A stretch of 64,000 bases of DNA from Streptomyces sp. WMMC500 (lineage in GTDB: Bacteria; Actinomycetota; Actinomycetes; Streptomycetales; Streptomycetaceae): positions 6,583,001-6,647,000 of the forward strand of contig NZ_CP114905.1 in assembly GCF_027497195.1 (NCBI RefSeq). Direction: 5' to 3'. Both the position numbers and the translations under genes were made by a program. Of the stretch, positions 8,194 to 16,403 are shown piece after piece. The notes beneath the pieces are model-generated. The model ran no database searches, had not been told where the DNA came from, and worked only from the letters and a program-made list of their open reading frames with translations. How positions within the stretch are numbered: position 1 is the stretch's first letter; each line of letters begins with the position of its first letter.

Positions 8194-9096
8194 TCACCGC
8201 GACCCACCCCCGACCCGCACACCGGCCCCCTCCGCCGCCGGCTCACCGGCCGCGGCGCCCCCCTGGCCGCGGGACTGGGACCGCAGTCGCGCCAACGGCA
8301 CTGCCAACGCCGTGACCAGCAAGAACAACCCCAACGCGAACAGGACGATGGTCGCCCCCGGCGGCACGTCCACGTAGTACGAGAACACCGTCCCCGACAG
8401 CGTCGTCACCACCCCCATCGCCACCGCCAGCGCCAGCGTCGCCGCGAACGCGCGCGTCGCCTGCTGCGCCGCCGCCACCGGAATCACCATCAGGGCGCTG
8501 ACCAGCAGCAGCCCCACCACGCGCATCGCCACCGTCACCGTCACCGCCGCGGTCACCGCCAGCAGCAGGTTCAGCGTCCGCACCGGCAGCCCCGTGACCT
8601 TCGCGAACTCCTCGTCCTGGCAGATCGCGAAGAACTGCCGCCGCAGCCCCAGCGTCACCAGCAGCACGCACACCGACAGCCACAGGATCGCCACCACGTC
8701 GGAGTCCGACACCGTGGTCACCGACCCGAACAGGTACGTGGTCAGGTTCGCCGTCGAGCCGTTCGGCGCCAGGTTGATCAGCAGCACGCCGCCGGCCATG
8801 CCCCCGTAGAACAGCATCGCCAGCGCCAGGTCGCCGCGCGTGTGCCCGTACGAGCGGATCAGCTCCATCGCCACCGCGCCCGCCGCCGCCACCAGCACCG
8901 CCGTCCACACCGGGCTCGTGTTCAGCAGGAAGCCCAGCGCCACCCCCGTCAGCGCCACGTGCCCGATGCCGTCGCCCATGATCGCCTGGCGGCGCTGCAC
9001 CAGATAGATGCCCACCGAGGGTGCCGCGATCCCCACCAGCAGCGCCGCCAGCAGCGCACGCTGCATGAACGCGGGCTCAAGGAACTCCAGTGTCAT
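8194..9096 (-). CDS. znuB: Zinc ABC transporter permease
   Basis: A 300-residue membrane subunit of the metal ABC-3 family with about eight hydrophobic helices. The family signature region around QRRQAIMGDGIGHVALTGVA (residues ~36-55) contains the loop that contacts the ATPase. The start (ATG 9096) overlaps the stop of the upstream ATPase gene in an ATGA, so the two are translationally coupled. The C-terminal tail is Gly/Ala/Arg-rich and probably cytoplasmic. Together with the adjacent ATPase and lipoprotein it forms a high-affinity zinc importer. Manganese is a possible alternative substrate, but the zur gene and the His-rich binding protein favour zinc. Confidence 0.92.
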   Translation of the reverse strand: MTLEFLEPAFMQRALLAALLVGIAAPSVGIYLVQRRQAIMGDGIGHVALTGVALGFLLNTSPVWTAVLVAAAGAVAMELIRSYGHTRGDLALAMLFYGGMAGGVLLINLAPNGSTANLTTYLFGSVTTVSDSDVVAILWLSVCVLLVTLGLRRQFFAICQDEEFAKVTGLPVRTLNLLLAVTAAVTVTVAMRVVGLLLVSALMVIPVAAAQQATRAFAATLALAVAMGVVTTLSGTVFSYYVDVPPGATIVLFALGLFLLVTALAVPLARLRSQSRGQGGAAAGEPAAEGAGVRVGGGSR

Positions 9097-9896
9097 GTCA
9101 GCAGCCCGGTCCTGTCCGTCTCGGCCGGCTCGCCCGCCGCGCCCGGATGCGGATGGCACGCCAGATCGTGCACCCGCGCCGCCGCGTCCGCCTCGCCGCG
9201 CCCGTACTCCCGCGCCACCACACCGCCGTCGAGCACGACCGTACGGTCGATCAACGGCTGCAGCGGCCCCAGCTCGTGCAGCACCAGCAGCACCGACGCG
9301 CCTCCCCGCACCTGCTCGGCCAGCGCCTCCGCCAGAATCCGCTGGCTCGGCAGGTCCACCCCGCCCAGCGGCTCGTCCATGATCAGCAGCTCCGGCTCCG
9401 CCGCCAGCGCCCGCGCGATCAGCACCCGCTGGTGCTGGCCGCCGGACAAACGATTCACCGACTCCTTCGCGCGGTCCGCGAGACCCACCACGTCGAGCGC
9501 CCGCGCCACCGCCGCCCGGTCCGCCCTGCCCAGCGGGCGCAGCCGCGACCGCGACAGCCGCCCCGACGACACCACCTCACGCACCGACGCCGGCACCCCG
9601 GAGGCAGCCGTCGAACGCTGCGGCACGTACCCGAGCCGCCGCCACGCCCGAAACCGCGCCAGCGGCGTCCCGAACAGCTCCAGCCCGCCCGACGTCAGCG
9701 GCACCTGCCCCACCACGGCCCGTACCGTCGTCGACTTCCCCGAACCGTTCGCCCCCAGCAGCGCCACCACCTCGCCGCGGCCCACCGTCAGGTCCACCCC
9801 GCCCAGCACCGCGCGCCCGCCCAGCGAGGCGCGCCCCGCACGCAGACTCACCACCGGCTCCACCACGCCCGCTCCCTCCACGGAGACCACGCTCAC
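9093..9896 (-). CDS. znuC: Zinc ABC transporter ATP-binding protein
   Basis: A 267-residue ABC ATPase. The Walker A is GANGSGKST (residues ~48-56), the signature LSGGQHQRVLIARALA, and the Walker B LLIMDEPLGGVD; the H-loop His is in VLHELG. The GTG start at 9896 overlaps the znuA stop (GTGA) and the stop overlaps znuB, so znuA-znuC-znuB are tightly coupled. The C-terminal ~25 residues are His/Pro-containing (ACHPHPG) and not typical of the fold. It powers the importer formed with ZnuB. Confidence 0.94.
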   Translation of the reverse strand: MSVVSVEGAGVVEPVVSLRAGRASLGGRAVLGGVDLTVGRGEVVALLGANGSGKSTTVRAVVGQVPLTSGGLELFGTPLARFRAWRRLGYVPQRSTAASGVPASVREVVSSGRLSRSRLRPLGRADRAAVARALDVVGLADRAKESVNRLSGGQHQRVLIARALAAEPELLIMDEPLGGVDLPSQRILAEALAEQVRGGASVLLVLHELGPLQPLIDRTVVLDGGVVAREYGRGEADAAARVHDLACHPHPGAAGEPAETDRTGLLT

Positions 9897-10963
9897 GTCG
9901 CGCCCAGCGCCCGCTGGAGCGCCGCGAGGTTCGCCTCCATGATCTCGAAGTAGTCGTCACCCTTCGACTTGTCCGTCACGCCCTCGATCGGGTCGAGCAC
10001 GTCCGTCTTCAGGTCGAGGTCACCCGCGAGAGTGCGCGCCGTCTTGTCGCTGACCAGCGTCTCGAAGAAGACCGTCGTCACCCCGTCGGCCTCCGCGACG
10101 TCCTGCAGCTCCTGCATCCGCGCGGCGCTCGGCTCCGACTCCGGGCTCAGCCCCTTGATCGACTCCTGCACCAGGCCGTAGCGGTCCGCGACGTAGCCGA
10201 ACGCGGCGTGCGTGGTGATGAACGTGTCCGTACGGCGGTTCTCCAGGCCCGCGGCGAACTGCCCGTCCAGCTTGCGCAGCCGGTCCGCCAGCTCCGCGGC
10301 GTTCTTCTCGTACGCGCCGGCGTGGTCCGGGTCGGCCTTCGCCATCGCCTCGCCGACGCCCTCGGCGACCTCCGCGTAGCGCACGGGGTCCAGCCAGATG
10401 TGCGGGTCCGGGCCGTCCTCGTCGCCGTGGTCGTGACCCTCGTGGCCCCCGTCGGCCTCTTCCTCCGCGGCGTGCCCGTCCTCCGCGTGCTCGTCTTCGG
10501 CGTGCCCCTCTTCGGCGTGCTCGTCTTCGGCGTGGCCGTCTTCCTCGTGCCCGTGGCCGTCCTCCTCGGAGCCGTGCTTCTCCAGCGTCGTGAACTCCGA
10601 CGCCTCCACGACATGCTCCGCGCCCGACTGCTCGATGGCCTCGTCCACCGCCGGCTGCATGTCCTTCAGATAGATGATCAGCCCCGCGTCCGCCAGGTCC
10701 CCCGTCTGCCGCGGGCTCAGCTCCAGGTCGTGCGGCTCCGTCCCCGGCTTCGTCAGCGTGGAGACCTCCGCGTTCCGCCCGCCTATCTCCTCGGCCAGGA
10801 ACTGCATCGGATAGAACGACGCGGTCACCCGCAGCCTGCCGTCGTCCGTCGTGGTGCCCGCATCACCGGTGCCGCAGGCGGACAGGGCCACCACCGCGGC
10901 CGCGGACAGCGCCGCAGCCGCGGCGGGCGTGAGACCGGATATGGACCGGCGGCGTATTCTCAT
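9893..10963 (-). CDS. znuA: Zinc-binding lipoprotein of ABC transporter
   Basis: A cluster A-1 solute-binding protein that captures Zn(II) outside the membrane and delivers it to ZnuB. The N-terminus is a lipoprotein signal ending in the lipobox LSAC. Metal-ligand motifs are EPHDLELS, DPHIWLDP, THAAFGYVADRYG and the C-terminal Asp region. A long His/Asp/Glu-rich loop (residues ~135-185, repeats of GHAEDEHAE) is typical of zinc-specific members. The ATG at 10963 (356 residues) is preferred. A TTGACA/TGAAAA promoter would start transcription at about that base, giving a leaderless mRNA, and there is no Shine-Dalgarno for the in-frame alternatives at 10978, 10969 or TTG 10981. Confidence 0.93.
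   Translation of the reverse strand: MRIRRRSISGLTPAAAAALSAAAVVALSACGTGDAGTTTDDGRLRVTASFYPMQFLAEEIGGRNAEVSTLTKPGTEPHDLELSPRQTGDLADAGLIIYLKDMQPAVDEAIEQSGAEHVVEASEFTTLEKHGSEEDGHGHEEDGHAEDEHAEEGHAEDEHAEDGHAAEEEADGGHEGHDHGDEDGPDPHIWLDPVRYAEVAEGVGEAMAKADPDHAGAYEKNAAELADRLRKLDGQFAAGLENRRTDTFITTHAAFGYVADRYGLVQESIKGLSPESEPSAARMQELQDVAEADGVTTVFFETLVSDKTARTLAGDLDLKTDVLDPIEGVTDKSKGDDYFEIMEANLAALQRALGAT
10472..10561 (-). repeat. 15-bp tandem repeats encoding the His-rich loop of ZnuA
   Basis: Six imperfect 15-bp units, each starting with GTG on the plus strand at 10472, 10487, 10502, 10517, 10532 and 10547, encode the repeated pentapeptide pattern [G/E]HAEDE. The loop probably expands or shrinks by slippage in multiples of five residues. 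Confidence 0.8.
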
Positions 10964-11000
10964 GACACTCATTTTCATCAAACATGGAAACGATTGTCAA
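10963..11000 (-). promoter_or_regulatory. Tandem Zur boxes over the znuA promoter
   Basis: Read on the minus strand, TGACAATCGTTTCCA (10999-10985) and TGAAAATGAGTGTCA (10977-10963) both fit the streptomycete Zur-box pattern around TGAAAATGATTTTCA. Their centres are 22 bp apart, two helical turns. The first covers the -35 (TTGACA, 11000-10995) and the second covers the -10-like TGAAAA and runs up to the proposed start codon. Zinc-bound Zur should therefore fully block transcription of znuACB-zur. Confidence 0.75.
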
Positions 11001-11157
11001 AAAATTTCCCGGTCTGCGACCCCGCGAAGCCCCCCGGCCCTCCGGCCACGACCCCGCCGCCCCGTACCTCCGCACCGTCCGCCCCCCGATTTGAAACCAA
11101 GGGCACCGCCGCCGGTAACCTGGAGCACCGCTTCGTCGTCGTAATGAAGAGAGCACC

Positions 11158-12540
11158 GTGGCCGCCGACAAGATCGACACCATCGTCAGCCTGAGCAAGC
11201 GCCGTGGCTTCGTCTACCCGTGCAGCGAGATCTACGGCGGCCAGCGCGCCGCCTGGGACTACGGCCCCCTCGGCGTAGAGCTCAAGGAGAACATCAAGCG
11301 CCAGTGGTGGCGCTTCATGGTCACCTCCCGCGACGACGTCGTCGGCCTCGACTCCTCCGTCATCCTCGCCCGCGAGGTCTGGGAGGCATCCGGTCACGTC
11401 GCCACCTTCACCGACCCCCTGACCGAATGCACCTCCTGCCACAAGCGCTTCCGCGCCGACCACCTCGAAGAGGCCTACGAAGCCAAGCACGGCCACCCCC
11501 CCACCGGCGGCCTCGCCGACATCAACTGCCCCCACTGCGGCAACAAGGGCGGCTTCACCGAGCCCAAGCAGTTCTCCGGGCTCCTCTCCACCCACCTCGG
11601 CCCCACCCAGGACGCCGGCTCCGAGACCTTCCTGCGTCCCGAGACCGCCCAGGGCATCTTCACCAACTTCATGCAGGTCCAGACCTCGTCCCGGAAGAAG
11701 CCCCCCTTCGGCATCGCCCAGACCGGCAAGTCCTTCCGCAACGAGATCACCCCCGGCAACTTCATCTTCCGCACCCGCGAGTTCGAGCAGATGGAGATGG
11801 AGTTCTTCGTCAAGCCCGGCGAAGACGAGACCTGGCACGAGTACTGGATGCAGCAGCGCTGGAACTGGTACACCGGCCTCGGCATGCAGGAGAGCAACCT
11901 CCGCTGGTTCGAGCACCCCAAGGACAAGCTCTCCCACTACTCCAAGCGCACCGTCGACATCGAGTACCGCTTCGACTTCGCCGGCAGCCAGTGGGGCGAA
12001 CTCGAAGGCATCGCCAACCGCACCGACTTCGACCTCAAGGCCCACTCCGCCGCCTCCGGCCAGGACCTCTCCTTCTTCGACCAGGAAGCCGGCGAACGCT
12101 GGACCCCGTACGTCATCGAACCCGCCGCCGGCGTCGGCCGCACCATGCTCGCCTTCATGCTCGACGCCTACATCGAGGACGAAGCCCCCAACGCCAAGGG
12201 CAAGATGGAAAAGCGCACCGTCATGCGCCTCGACCCCCGTCTCGCCCCGGTCAAGGCCGCCGTGCTCCCCCTCTCCCGCAACCCCGAACTCTCCCCGAAG
12301 GCCAAGGGCCTCGCCGCCGCCCTCCGCGGCCACTGGAACATCGAGTTCGACGACGCCGGCGCCATCGGCCGCCGCTACCGCCGCCAGGACGAGATCGGCA
12401 CCCCCTACTGCATCACCGTCGACTTCGACACCCTCGACGACAACGCGGTCACCGTCCGCGAACGCGACTCCATGAAGCAGGAACGCGTCAGCCTCGACCA
12501 GGTCGAGACCTACCTCGCCGGCCGCCTCCTCGGCTGCTGA
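11158..12540 (+). CDS. glyS: Glycyl-tRNA synthetase (alpha2 type)
   Basis: A 460-residue class II synthetase of the eukaryote-like dimeric type, which charges tRNA-Gly. Class II motif 1 lies in the N-terminal part ([17 protein letters not shown]). Motif 2 is in [21 protein letters not shown], and motif 3 appears near [14 protein letters not shown] zinc-binding insertion is formed by CTSCHKRF and CPHCG. The C-terminal anticodon-binding domain runs from ~residue 355 ([16 protein letters not shown]). The GTG start at 11158 follows GAGAG in GAAGAGAGCACC. It is divergent from znuA; the ~195-bp intergenic region holds the Zur boxes. Confidence 0.97.
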   Translation: MAADKIDTIVSLSKRRGFVYPCSEIYGGQRAAWDYGPLGVELKENIKRQWWRFMVTSRDDVVGLDSSVILAREVWEASGHVATFTDPLTECTSCHKRFRADHLEEAYEAKHGHPPTGGLADINCPHCGNKGGFTEPKQFSGLLSTHLGPTQDAGSETFLRPETAQGIFTNFMQVQTSSRKKPPFGIAQTGKSFRNEITPGNFIFRTREFEQMEMEFFVKPGEDETWHEYWMQQRWNWYTGLGMQESNLRWFEHPKDKLSHYSKRTVDIEYRFDFAGSQWGELEGIANRTDFDLKAHSAASGQDLSFFDQEAGERWTPYVIEPAAGVGRTMLAFMLDAYIEDEAPNAKGKMEKRTVMRLDPRLAPVKAAVLPLSRNPELSPKAKGLAAALRGHWNIEFDDAGAIGRRYRRQDEIGTPYCITVDFDTLDDNAVTVRERDSMKQERVSLDQVETYLAGRLLGC

Positions 12541-12555
12541 CCCCGCCCGCACACC

Positions 12556-12589
12556 ACGACGGCGCCCCCGCGGAAGGGGGCGCCGTCGT
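12556..12589 (+). terminator. Terminator hairpin after glyS
   Basis: A perfect 14-bp stem (12556-12569 with 12576-12589) and a 6-base loop (GCGGAA) starts 16 bp after the glyS stop. No T-run follows. Confidence 0.8.
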
Positions 12590-12734
12590 CGTTCGCGGGG
12601 GCGCCGTCGTACGCGAAGACCCCGCGGAATACGCGCAGCGGGCTGCGGCAACCGGGCACCTTGCTGCACACTGAGCCCCACCGCCAGGCCAGAAGGAGCC
12701 ACGAGGAGCACAAGCAGCGAACGTGGGAGTCACC

Positions 12735-12971
12735 ATGCAGGACAGGGCCAGCAGCCGGGTCACCGGCACCGACCCGGACGGCCACGACCACACCGTCCAC
12801 GTCACGGGCGCGGGCGCCCGGCGCAAACTGCAATGCGAAAGCTGTGACTGGAACAGAGCCGCGCAGTTCCTGCCCTGGCTCAAAGCCGAAGAACACCTCG
12901 CGGAAGCCCACCGCGCCACCACCGGAGCAGGACGCACCGACTCCGGAACGGCACCCGCCTCAGGGACGTAG
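12735..12971 (+). CDS. Small zinc-finger-like protein of unknown function
   Basis: A 78-residue hydrophilic protein. It contains CESC followed by HLAEAH 19 residues later, a spacing compatible with one C2H2-type zinc finger; residues 1-35 are rich in Gly, Thr and His. The ATG at 12735 has GGGAG five bases upstream; a GTG at 12723 in the same frame is less likely. The end of the gene runs into the first copy of a 20-bp tandem repeat. I do not recognise a named family, though short proteins of this kind are common in Streptomyces. A DNA- or RNA-binding role is possible, not shown. Confidence 0.7.
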   Translation: MQDRASSRVTGTDPDGHDHTVHVTGAGARRKLQCESCDWNRAAQFLPWLKAEEHLAEAHRATTGAGRTDSGTAPASGT

Positions 12972-13037
12972 CCCCCGCCTCAGGGACGAGGCCCCCGCCT
13001 CAGGAACGCGGCCCTGCCTCAGGGGCGCAGCCCCCGC
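12955..13037 (+). repeat. Four tandem ~20-bp repeats between convergent genes
   Basis: Units of the type CCGCCTCAGGGACGAGGCCC occur with period 20, 20 and 19 (CAGG at 12961, 12981, 13001 and 13020). They run from the last codons of the zinc-finger-like gene into the last codons of the TetR gene on the other strand. Each unit contains a GCCTCAGG/GAGGC-type inverted element that could fold. Confidence 0.8.
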
Positions 13038-13702
13038 ACCACCACGTCCACCACCAGCGCGAACTCCGCCTCCACGCCCGGGTCCTGCCACCCCGGCGCG
13101 AACGCCGGGTCGTGAAACCGGCGCGTCGCGTCGAACACCGCCCGCGCCACACCCTCCACCGACCGCCGCGCCGCCTGCCCCACCGCCGTCGCGTCGGCGT
13201 CCGCCGACGCCACCGCGGGCGGCACCGACAGCACGCCCTGCCGCACCCCGTCCTCCAGGATCAGCGTCAACTGCCCCGTCAGCTCCTCGATATGCCGCGT
13301 CACCACACCGGCGACCGTCGCGGAACCGCCCGCCGCGCCCGCACGGGCCGCGACTTCGCTGTCGCCGATCAGCGTCATGTACGCCGCGAACATCTCCGGG
13401 TCGTCATGCGCCTTGTGCCGCTTCGCGTCGAACAGCTCCGCAAGCCACCGCCGCAACCGCACGTCCGCCGGCCCCGCCGCCGCCACCACCCCCGCCAGCG
13501 CCGCCGACGTCCGGTCCAGCCACCGCGCCGCCACCGCCGCGTGCAGCGCCGCCTTGCTCGGAAAGTGCCGGTACACCGAACCGTGGCTGACGCCCAGCGC
13601 CCGCGCCACGTCCACCACCGTGGCCTTCGCCGGACCGTAGCGGCGCAGCACGTCCTCCGTGGCATCGAGGATGTGCTCGGGGGTCAGGGTCTCGGGCGGC
13701 AT
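13019..13702 (-). CDS. TetR-family transcriptional regulator
   Basis: A 227-residue regulator. The N-terminal helix-turn-helix is visible as TPEHILDATEDVLRRYGPA, VVDVARALGVSHGSVYRHFP and SKAALHAAVAARW. The rest is a helical ligand-binding domain of TetR type, with no identifiable ligand. The ATG at 13702 has GGAG ~8 bases upstream. It lies on the same strand as the aldo-keto reductase, 236 bp downstream of it, with an array of 12-bp repeats in between. Its probable operator is the inverted repeat TGACAGA-N8-TCTGTCA at 14997, although no experiment supports that. Confidence 0.9.
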   Translation of the reverse strand: MPPETLTPEHILDATEDVLRRYGPAKATVVDVARALGVSHGSVYRHFPSKAALHAAVAARWLDRTSAALAGVVAAAGPADVRLRRWLAELFDAKRHKAHDDPEMFAAYMTLIGDSEVAARAGAAGGSATVAGVVTRHIEELTGQLTLILEDGVRQGVLSVPPAVASADADATAVGQAARRSVEGVARAVFDATRRFHDPAFAPGWQDPGVEAEFALVVDVVVRGLRP

Positions 13703-13845
13703 CGGTGCTCTCCGGGCTCTCGGGCTCCGCCGACTGTCGCCGGCTCTGCTACCAGCTTCGCAGCCCGCGCCGACAGCGGCGCCGGCCCCCCGTTCCAGGG
13801 CTGCGGGGCCGGACCGCCGGGGGGCGGCCCGGCCGGGCAGCCGAC

Positions 13846-13917
13846 GGGGCTGCCGGCGGGGCTGCCGGCGGGGCTGCCGACGGGGCTGCCGATGGGGCTG
13901 CCGGCGGGGCTGCCCGG
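13846..13917 (-). repeat. Six tandem 12-bp repeats between TetR and aldo-keto reductase genes
   Basis: Six units of GGGGCTGCCGGC type (third and fourth units GGGGCTGCCGAC and GGGGCTGCCGAT) start at 13846, 13858, 13870, 13882, 13894 and 13906. They lie 20 bp after the reductase stop and are not inside a supported gene. The tract is G-rich on the plus strand. Confidence 0.85.
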
Positions 13918-13938
13918 CCACGCCACCGGCCGGCCGTG

Positions 13939-14973
13939 CTAGCCGGCCTGCCCGCCGGACCTCTCGCTGTCCAGCATCGCCATCTGCTCCGGCGCGTACC
14001 GCTCGCCCGCCGCCGCGCCCGCCGGCACCGCCCGCTCGATCGCGGCCAGATCCGCCTCGTCCAGCACCACGTCCAGGGCGCCCAGGGACTCGGCCAGCCG
14101 GTCGCGGCGCCGCGCGCCCACCAGCGGCACGATGTCCTCGCCGCGGCCGAGCACCCAGGCGATGGCGATCTGCGCGACCGTCACCCCCTTGTCGTCCGCG
14201 ACCTGCCGCAGAGCGTCGACGAGCGCCAGGTTCCGGTCGACGTTCCCGGCGGCGAAACGCGGGCTGGACGCCCGGAAGTCGTGCGCGCCCAGCTCCCGGA
14301 CCCGCTCGCGGGTCATGTGCCCGCTGATGAGGCCCCGGGAGAGCACGCCGTACGCGGTGACGGAGATGCCCAGCTCGCGGCAGACGGGCAGGATCTCGTC
14401 CTCGATGCCCCGGGAGAGCAGCGAGTACTCGATCTGCAGGTCGGCGACCGGCGCCGTGGCGGCGGCCCGCCGCACGGTCTCCGCGCCCACCTCGGAGAGG
14501 CCGATGTGGCGCACGTGGCCGGCGTCGATCAGCTCCTGCACGGCGCCGACGGTCTCCTCGACGGGCACGTCGGGATCGAGGCGGGAGAGCCGGTAGACGT
14601 CGATGTGGTCGGTGCCGAGGCGCTGCAGGGAGTACGCGGCGAAGTTCTTGACGGCGGCGGGGCGGCCGTCGTAGCCGAGGAAGCCGCCGGAGGGGTCGCG
14701 CAGGGCGCCGAACTTGACGCTGATGACGGCCTGGTCGCGGCTGCCGGGGCGGGCGGCGAGGGCGTCGCGGATGAGCAGCTCGTTGTGGCCCATGCCGTAG
14801 AAGTCGCCGGTGTCGAGGAGGGTCACGCCGGCGTCGAGGGCGGCGTGGAGGGTGGCGATGGACTCCTTGCGGTCGACGGGTCCGTAGAGCGCGGACATGC
14901 CCATGCAGCCGAGGCCGAGGGCGGAGACGCGGGGGCCGGAGGTACCGAGGGGGCGGGTCGGGATCGAAGTCAT
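13939..14973 (-). CDS. Aldo-keto reductase family protein
   Basis: A 344-residue NADPH-dependent oxidoreductase with a TIM-barrel fold. Catalytic Asp54 (LLDTGDFYG), Tyr59 and Lys87 (ISVKFG) are present. The usual catalytic His in IDxYYxHRVDP is replaced by Ser130 (IDVYRLSRLDP), a change I recall from a subset of actinobacterial members. Cofactor-binding elements are in IAWVLGRGEDIVPLVGARRRDRL. The ATG at 14973 is chosen because a TTGACA-17-CATACT promoter places the start point at about the ATG, suggesting a leaderless transcript; an in-frame start 12 codons upstream lies inside that promoter. Substrate unknown. Confidence 0.9.
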   Translation of the reverse strand: MTSIPTRPLGTSGPRVSALGLGCMGMSALYGPVDRKESIATLHAALDAGVTLLDTGDFYGMGHNELLIRDALAARPGSRDQAVISVKFGALRDPSGGFLGYDGRPAAVKNFAAYSLQRLGTDHIDVYRLSRLDPDVPVEETVGAVQELIDAGHVRHIGLSEVGAETVRRAAATAPVADLQIEYSLLSRGIEDEILPVCRELGISVTAYGVLSRGLISGHMTRERVRELGAHDFRASSPRFAAGNVDRNLALVDALRQVADDKGVTVAQIAIAWVLGRGEDIVPLVGARRRDRLAESLGALDVVLDEADLAAIERAVPAGAAAGERYAPEQMAMLDSERSGGQAG

Positions 14974-15028
14974 GATGACAAGTATGGAATGACGAATGAC
15001 AGATGTCAAAATCTGTCACTTCTACATT
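14971..15028 (-). promoter_or_regulatory. Divergent promoter region with inverted-repeat operator
   Basis: On the minus strand TTGACA (15011-15006), 17 bases and CATACT (14988-14983) form the reductase promoter, with the start point at or next to the ATG. The inverted repeat TGACAGA-N8-TCTGTCA (14997-15018) covers the -35. On the plus strand TACATT at 15023-15028 may be a -10 for the metal-hydrolase gene. One bound dimer could control both genes. Confidence 0.65.
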
Positions 15029-15097
15029 CTCAGGTGATCCGGAACACCGTCGTCCCCGCCGCCGTTGACCCCACAGTCCGAAACCAAGGAGTAGCTC

Positions 15098-16243
15098 ATG
15101 CGTCGAGTTCGCCCCGCGTCCTTCGGCGCCGAGCCGGCGGGTGCCCGGCTGGCGCGGATCCTCAACTCGCCGAACTACGACCCGGAGGCCGGCGCGTTCC
15201 GCAACCCCGTCCCCGCCGCCATCGGCCCGCAGCCCGGCGGCGCCTCCCGCGGCGAGATGTTCCGCGCCCTGCTCCGCCGCGACGGCCGCAAACCCGCCGG
15301 CCCCGTCCCCGTGCAGCGCCCCGACCTGTCCGCCCCGCCGGCCGACGGGCTGCGCCTCACCTGGCTGGGCCACGCCACCGTGCTCGCCGAGATCGACGGC
15401 CGCCGGGTCCTCTTCGACCCCGTCTTCGGCGAGCGCTGTTCGCCGTTCTCCTTCGCCGGCCCGCGCCGCTTCCACCGCGTGCCGCTGCCGGTCGCCGAAC
15501 TCGGCCCGCTCGACGCGGTCGTCATCTCCCACGACCACTACGACCACCTCGACATGTCGACCGTCCGGGAGCTCCGCAAGGCGGTCGCGGACGACGTGCT
15601 GTTCGCCGTGCCGCTCGGCGTCGGCGCGCATCTGGAGCGCTGGGGCGTGCCGCAGGACCGCATCGCCGAGCTGGACTGGCACGAGTCCACCGAGGCCGCG
15701 GGTCTGACCCTCACCGCGACGCCCGCCCGCCACTTCTGCGGCCGCGGCATCCGCAACAAGCAGCGCACGCTGTGGGCGTCCTGGTCCGTGCGCGGCCCGG
15801 AGCACCGGGTGTTCCACAGCGGCGACACGGGCTACTTCCCCGGCTTCGCCGAGATCGGCGCCGCGCACGGCCCGTTCGACGCGGCCATGGTGCAGATCGG
15901 CGCGTACAGCGACTTCTGGCCGGACATCCACATGACCCCGGAGGAGGGCGTACGGGCCCATCTCGACCTGCGCGGCGGGGTGTTGCTGCCCATCCACTGG
16001 GGCACGTTCAACCTCGCCCCGCACCGCTGGGAGGAGCCCGCGGAGCGCACCGCCGCCGCGGCGGCGGCAGCCGGGGTCCGCGCGGCGATCCCCCGGCCCG
16101 GGGAGCCCTTCGAGCCGGCGGCGCGGACGCTGCCGGTGACGCCCTGGTGGCAGGAGATCGCCGCCCCCGAGCGCAGCACGCAGCCGGGCGGCACCGGCGG
16201 CCGGCCGGCCCCGGCGAAGCCGAGCCCGGCGACGGAGCGGTAG
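15098..16243 (+). CDS. Metallo-beta-lactamase-fold hydrolase (UlaG / NAPE-PLD-like)
   Basis: A 381-residue member of the metallo-beta-lactamase superfamily. The metal motif is SHDHYDHLD (HxHxDH), with further ligands in PARHFCGRG, HSGDTGYFPG and the late His in LLPIHWGTF. The N-terminal ~75 residues (SPNYDPEAGAFRNP and following) are typical of NAPE-hydrolysing phospholipase D-like proteins and related lactonases. The ATG at 15098 has AAGGAG six bases upstream. It is divergent from the aldo-keto reductase and probably shares its operator. Substrate uncertain: an N-acyl phospholipid, lactone or phosphodiester are possible. Confidence 0.88.
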   Translation: MRRVRPASFGAEPAGARLARILNSPNYDPEAGAFRNPVPAAIGPQPGGASRGEMFRALLRRDGRKPAGPVPVQRPDLSAPPADGLRLTWLGHATVLAEIDGRRVLFDPVFGERCSPFSFAGPRRFHRVPLPVAELGPLDAVVISHDHYDHLDMSTVRELRKAVADDVLFAVPLGVGAHLERWGVPQDRIAELDWHESTEAAGLTLTATPARHFCGRGIRNKQRTLWASWSVRGPEHRVFHSGDTGYFPGFAEIGAAHGPFDAAMVQIGAYSDFWPDIHMTPEEGVRAHLDLRGGVLLPIHWGTFNLAPHRWEEPAERTAAAAAAAGVRAAIPRPGEPFEPAARTLPVTPWWQEIAAPERSTQPGGTGGRPAPAKPSPATER

Positions 16244-16403
16244 CGGGGGGACGGTAGCCGGGGGCGTCGGTGGCGGGCGTTGCGGTCTGACGCGGTCCGG
16301 TGCTTCTCGGCTTGGTCCGACGCGGCCCGGCGCGTCACCGGCCGGGGTGGGGTGGCCCGGGAGCGCGTCCGGGGGCGTTGCCGAGGATCGCCGCCCGGTG
16401 CTG

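Noticed and set aside
12955..13917. CRISPR-like short repeats
   Set aside because: The units are directly adjacent, with no unique spacers and no cas genes.
13684..13926. 80-residue Gly-Ser-Pro repeat protein on the minus strand
   Set aside because: It is translated from the 12-bp tandem array between two genes, with no Shine-Dalgarno sequence and no conservation evidence.
13019..16024. 1001-codon minus-strand frame covering two genes
   Set aside because: Only its last part (from 13702) codes for the TetR protein; the rest is open because GC-rich codons avoid stops in the antisense frame.
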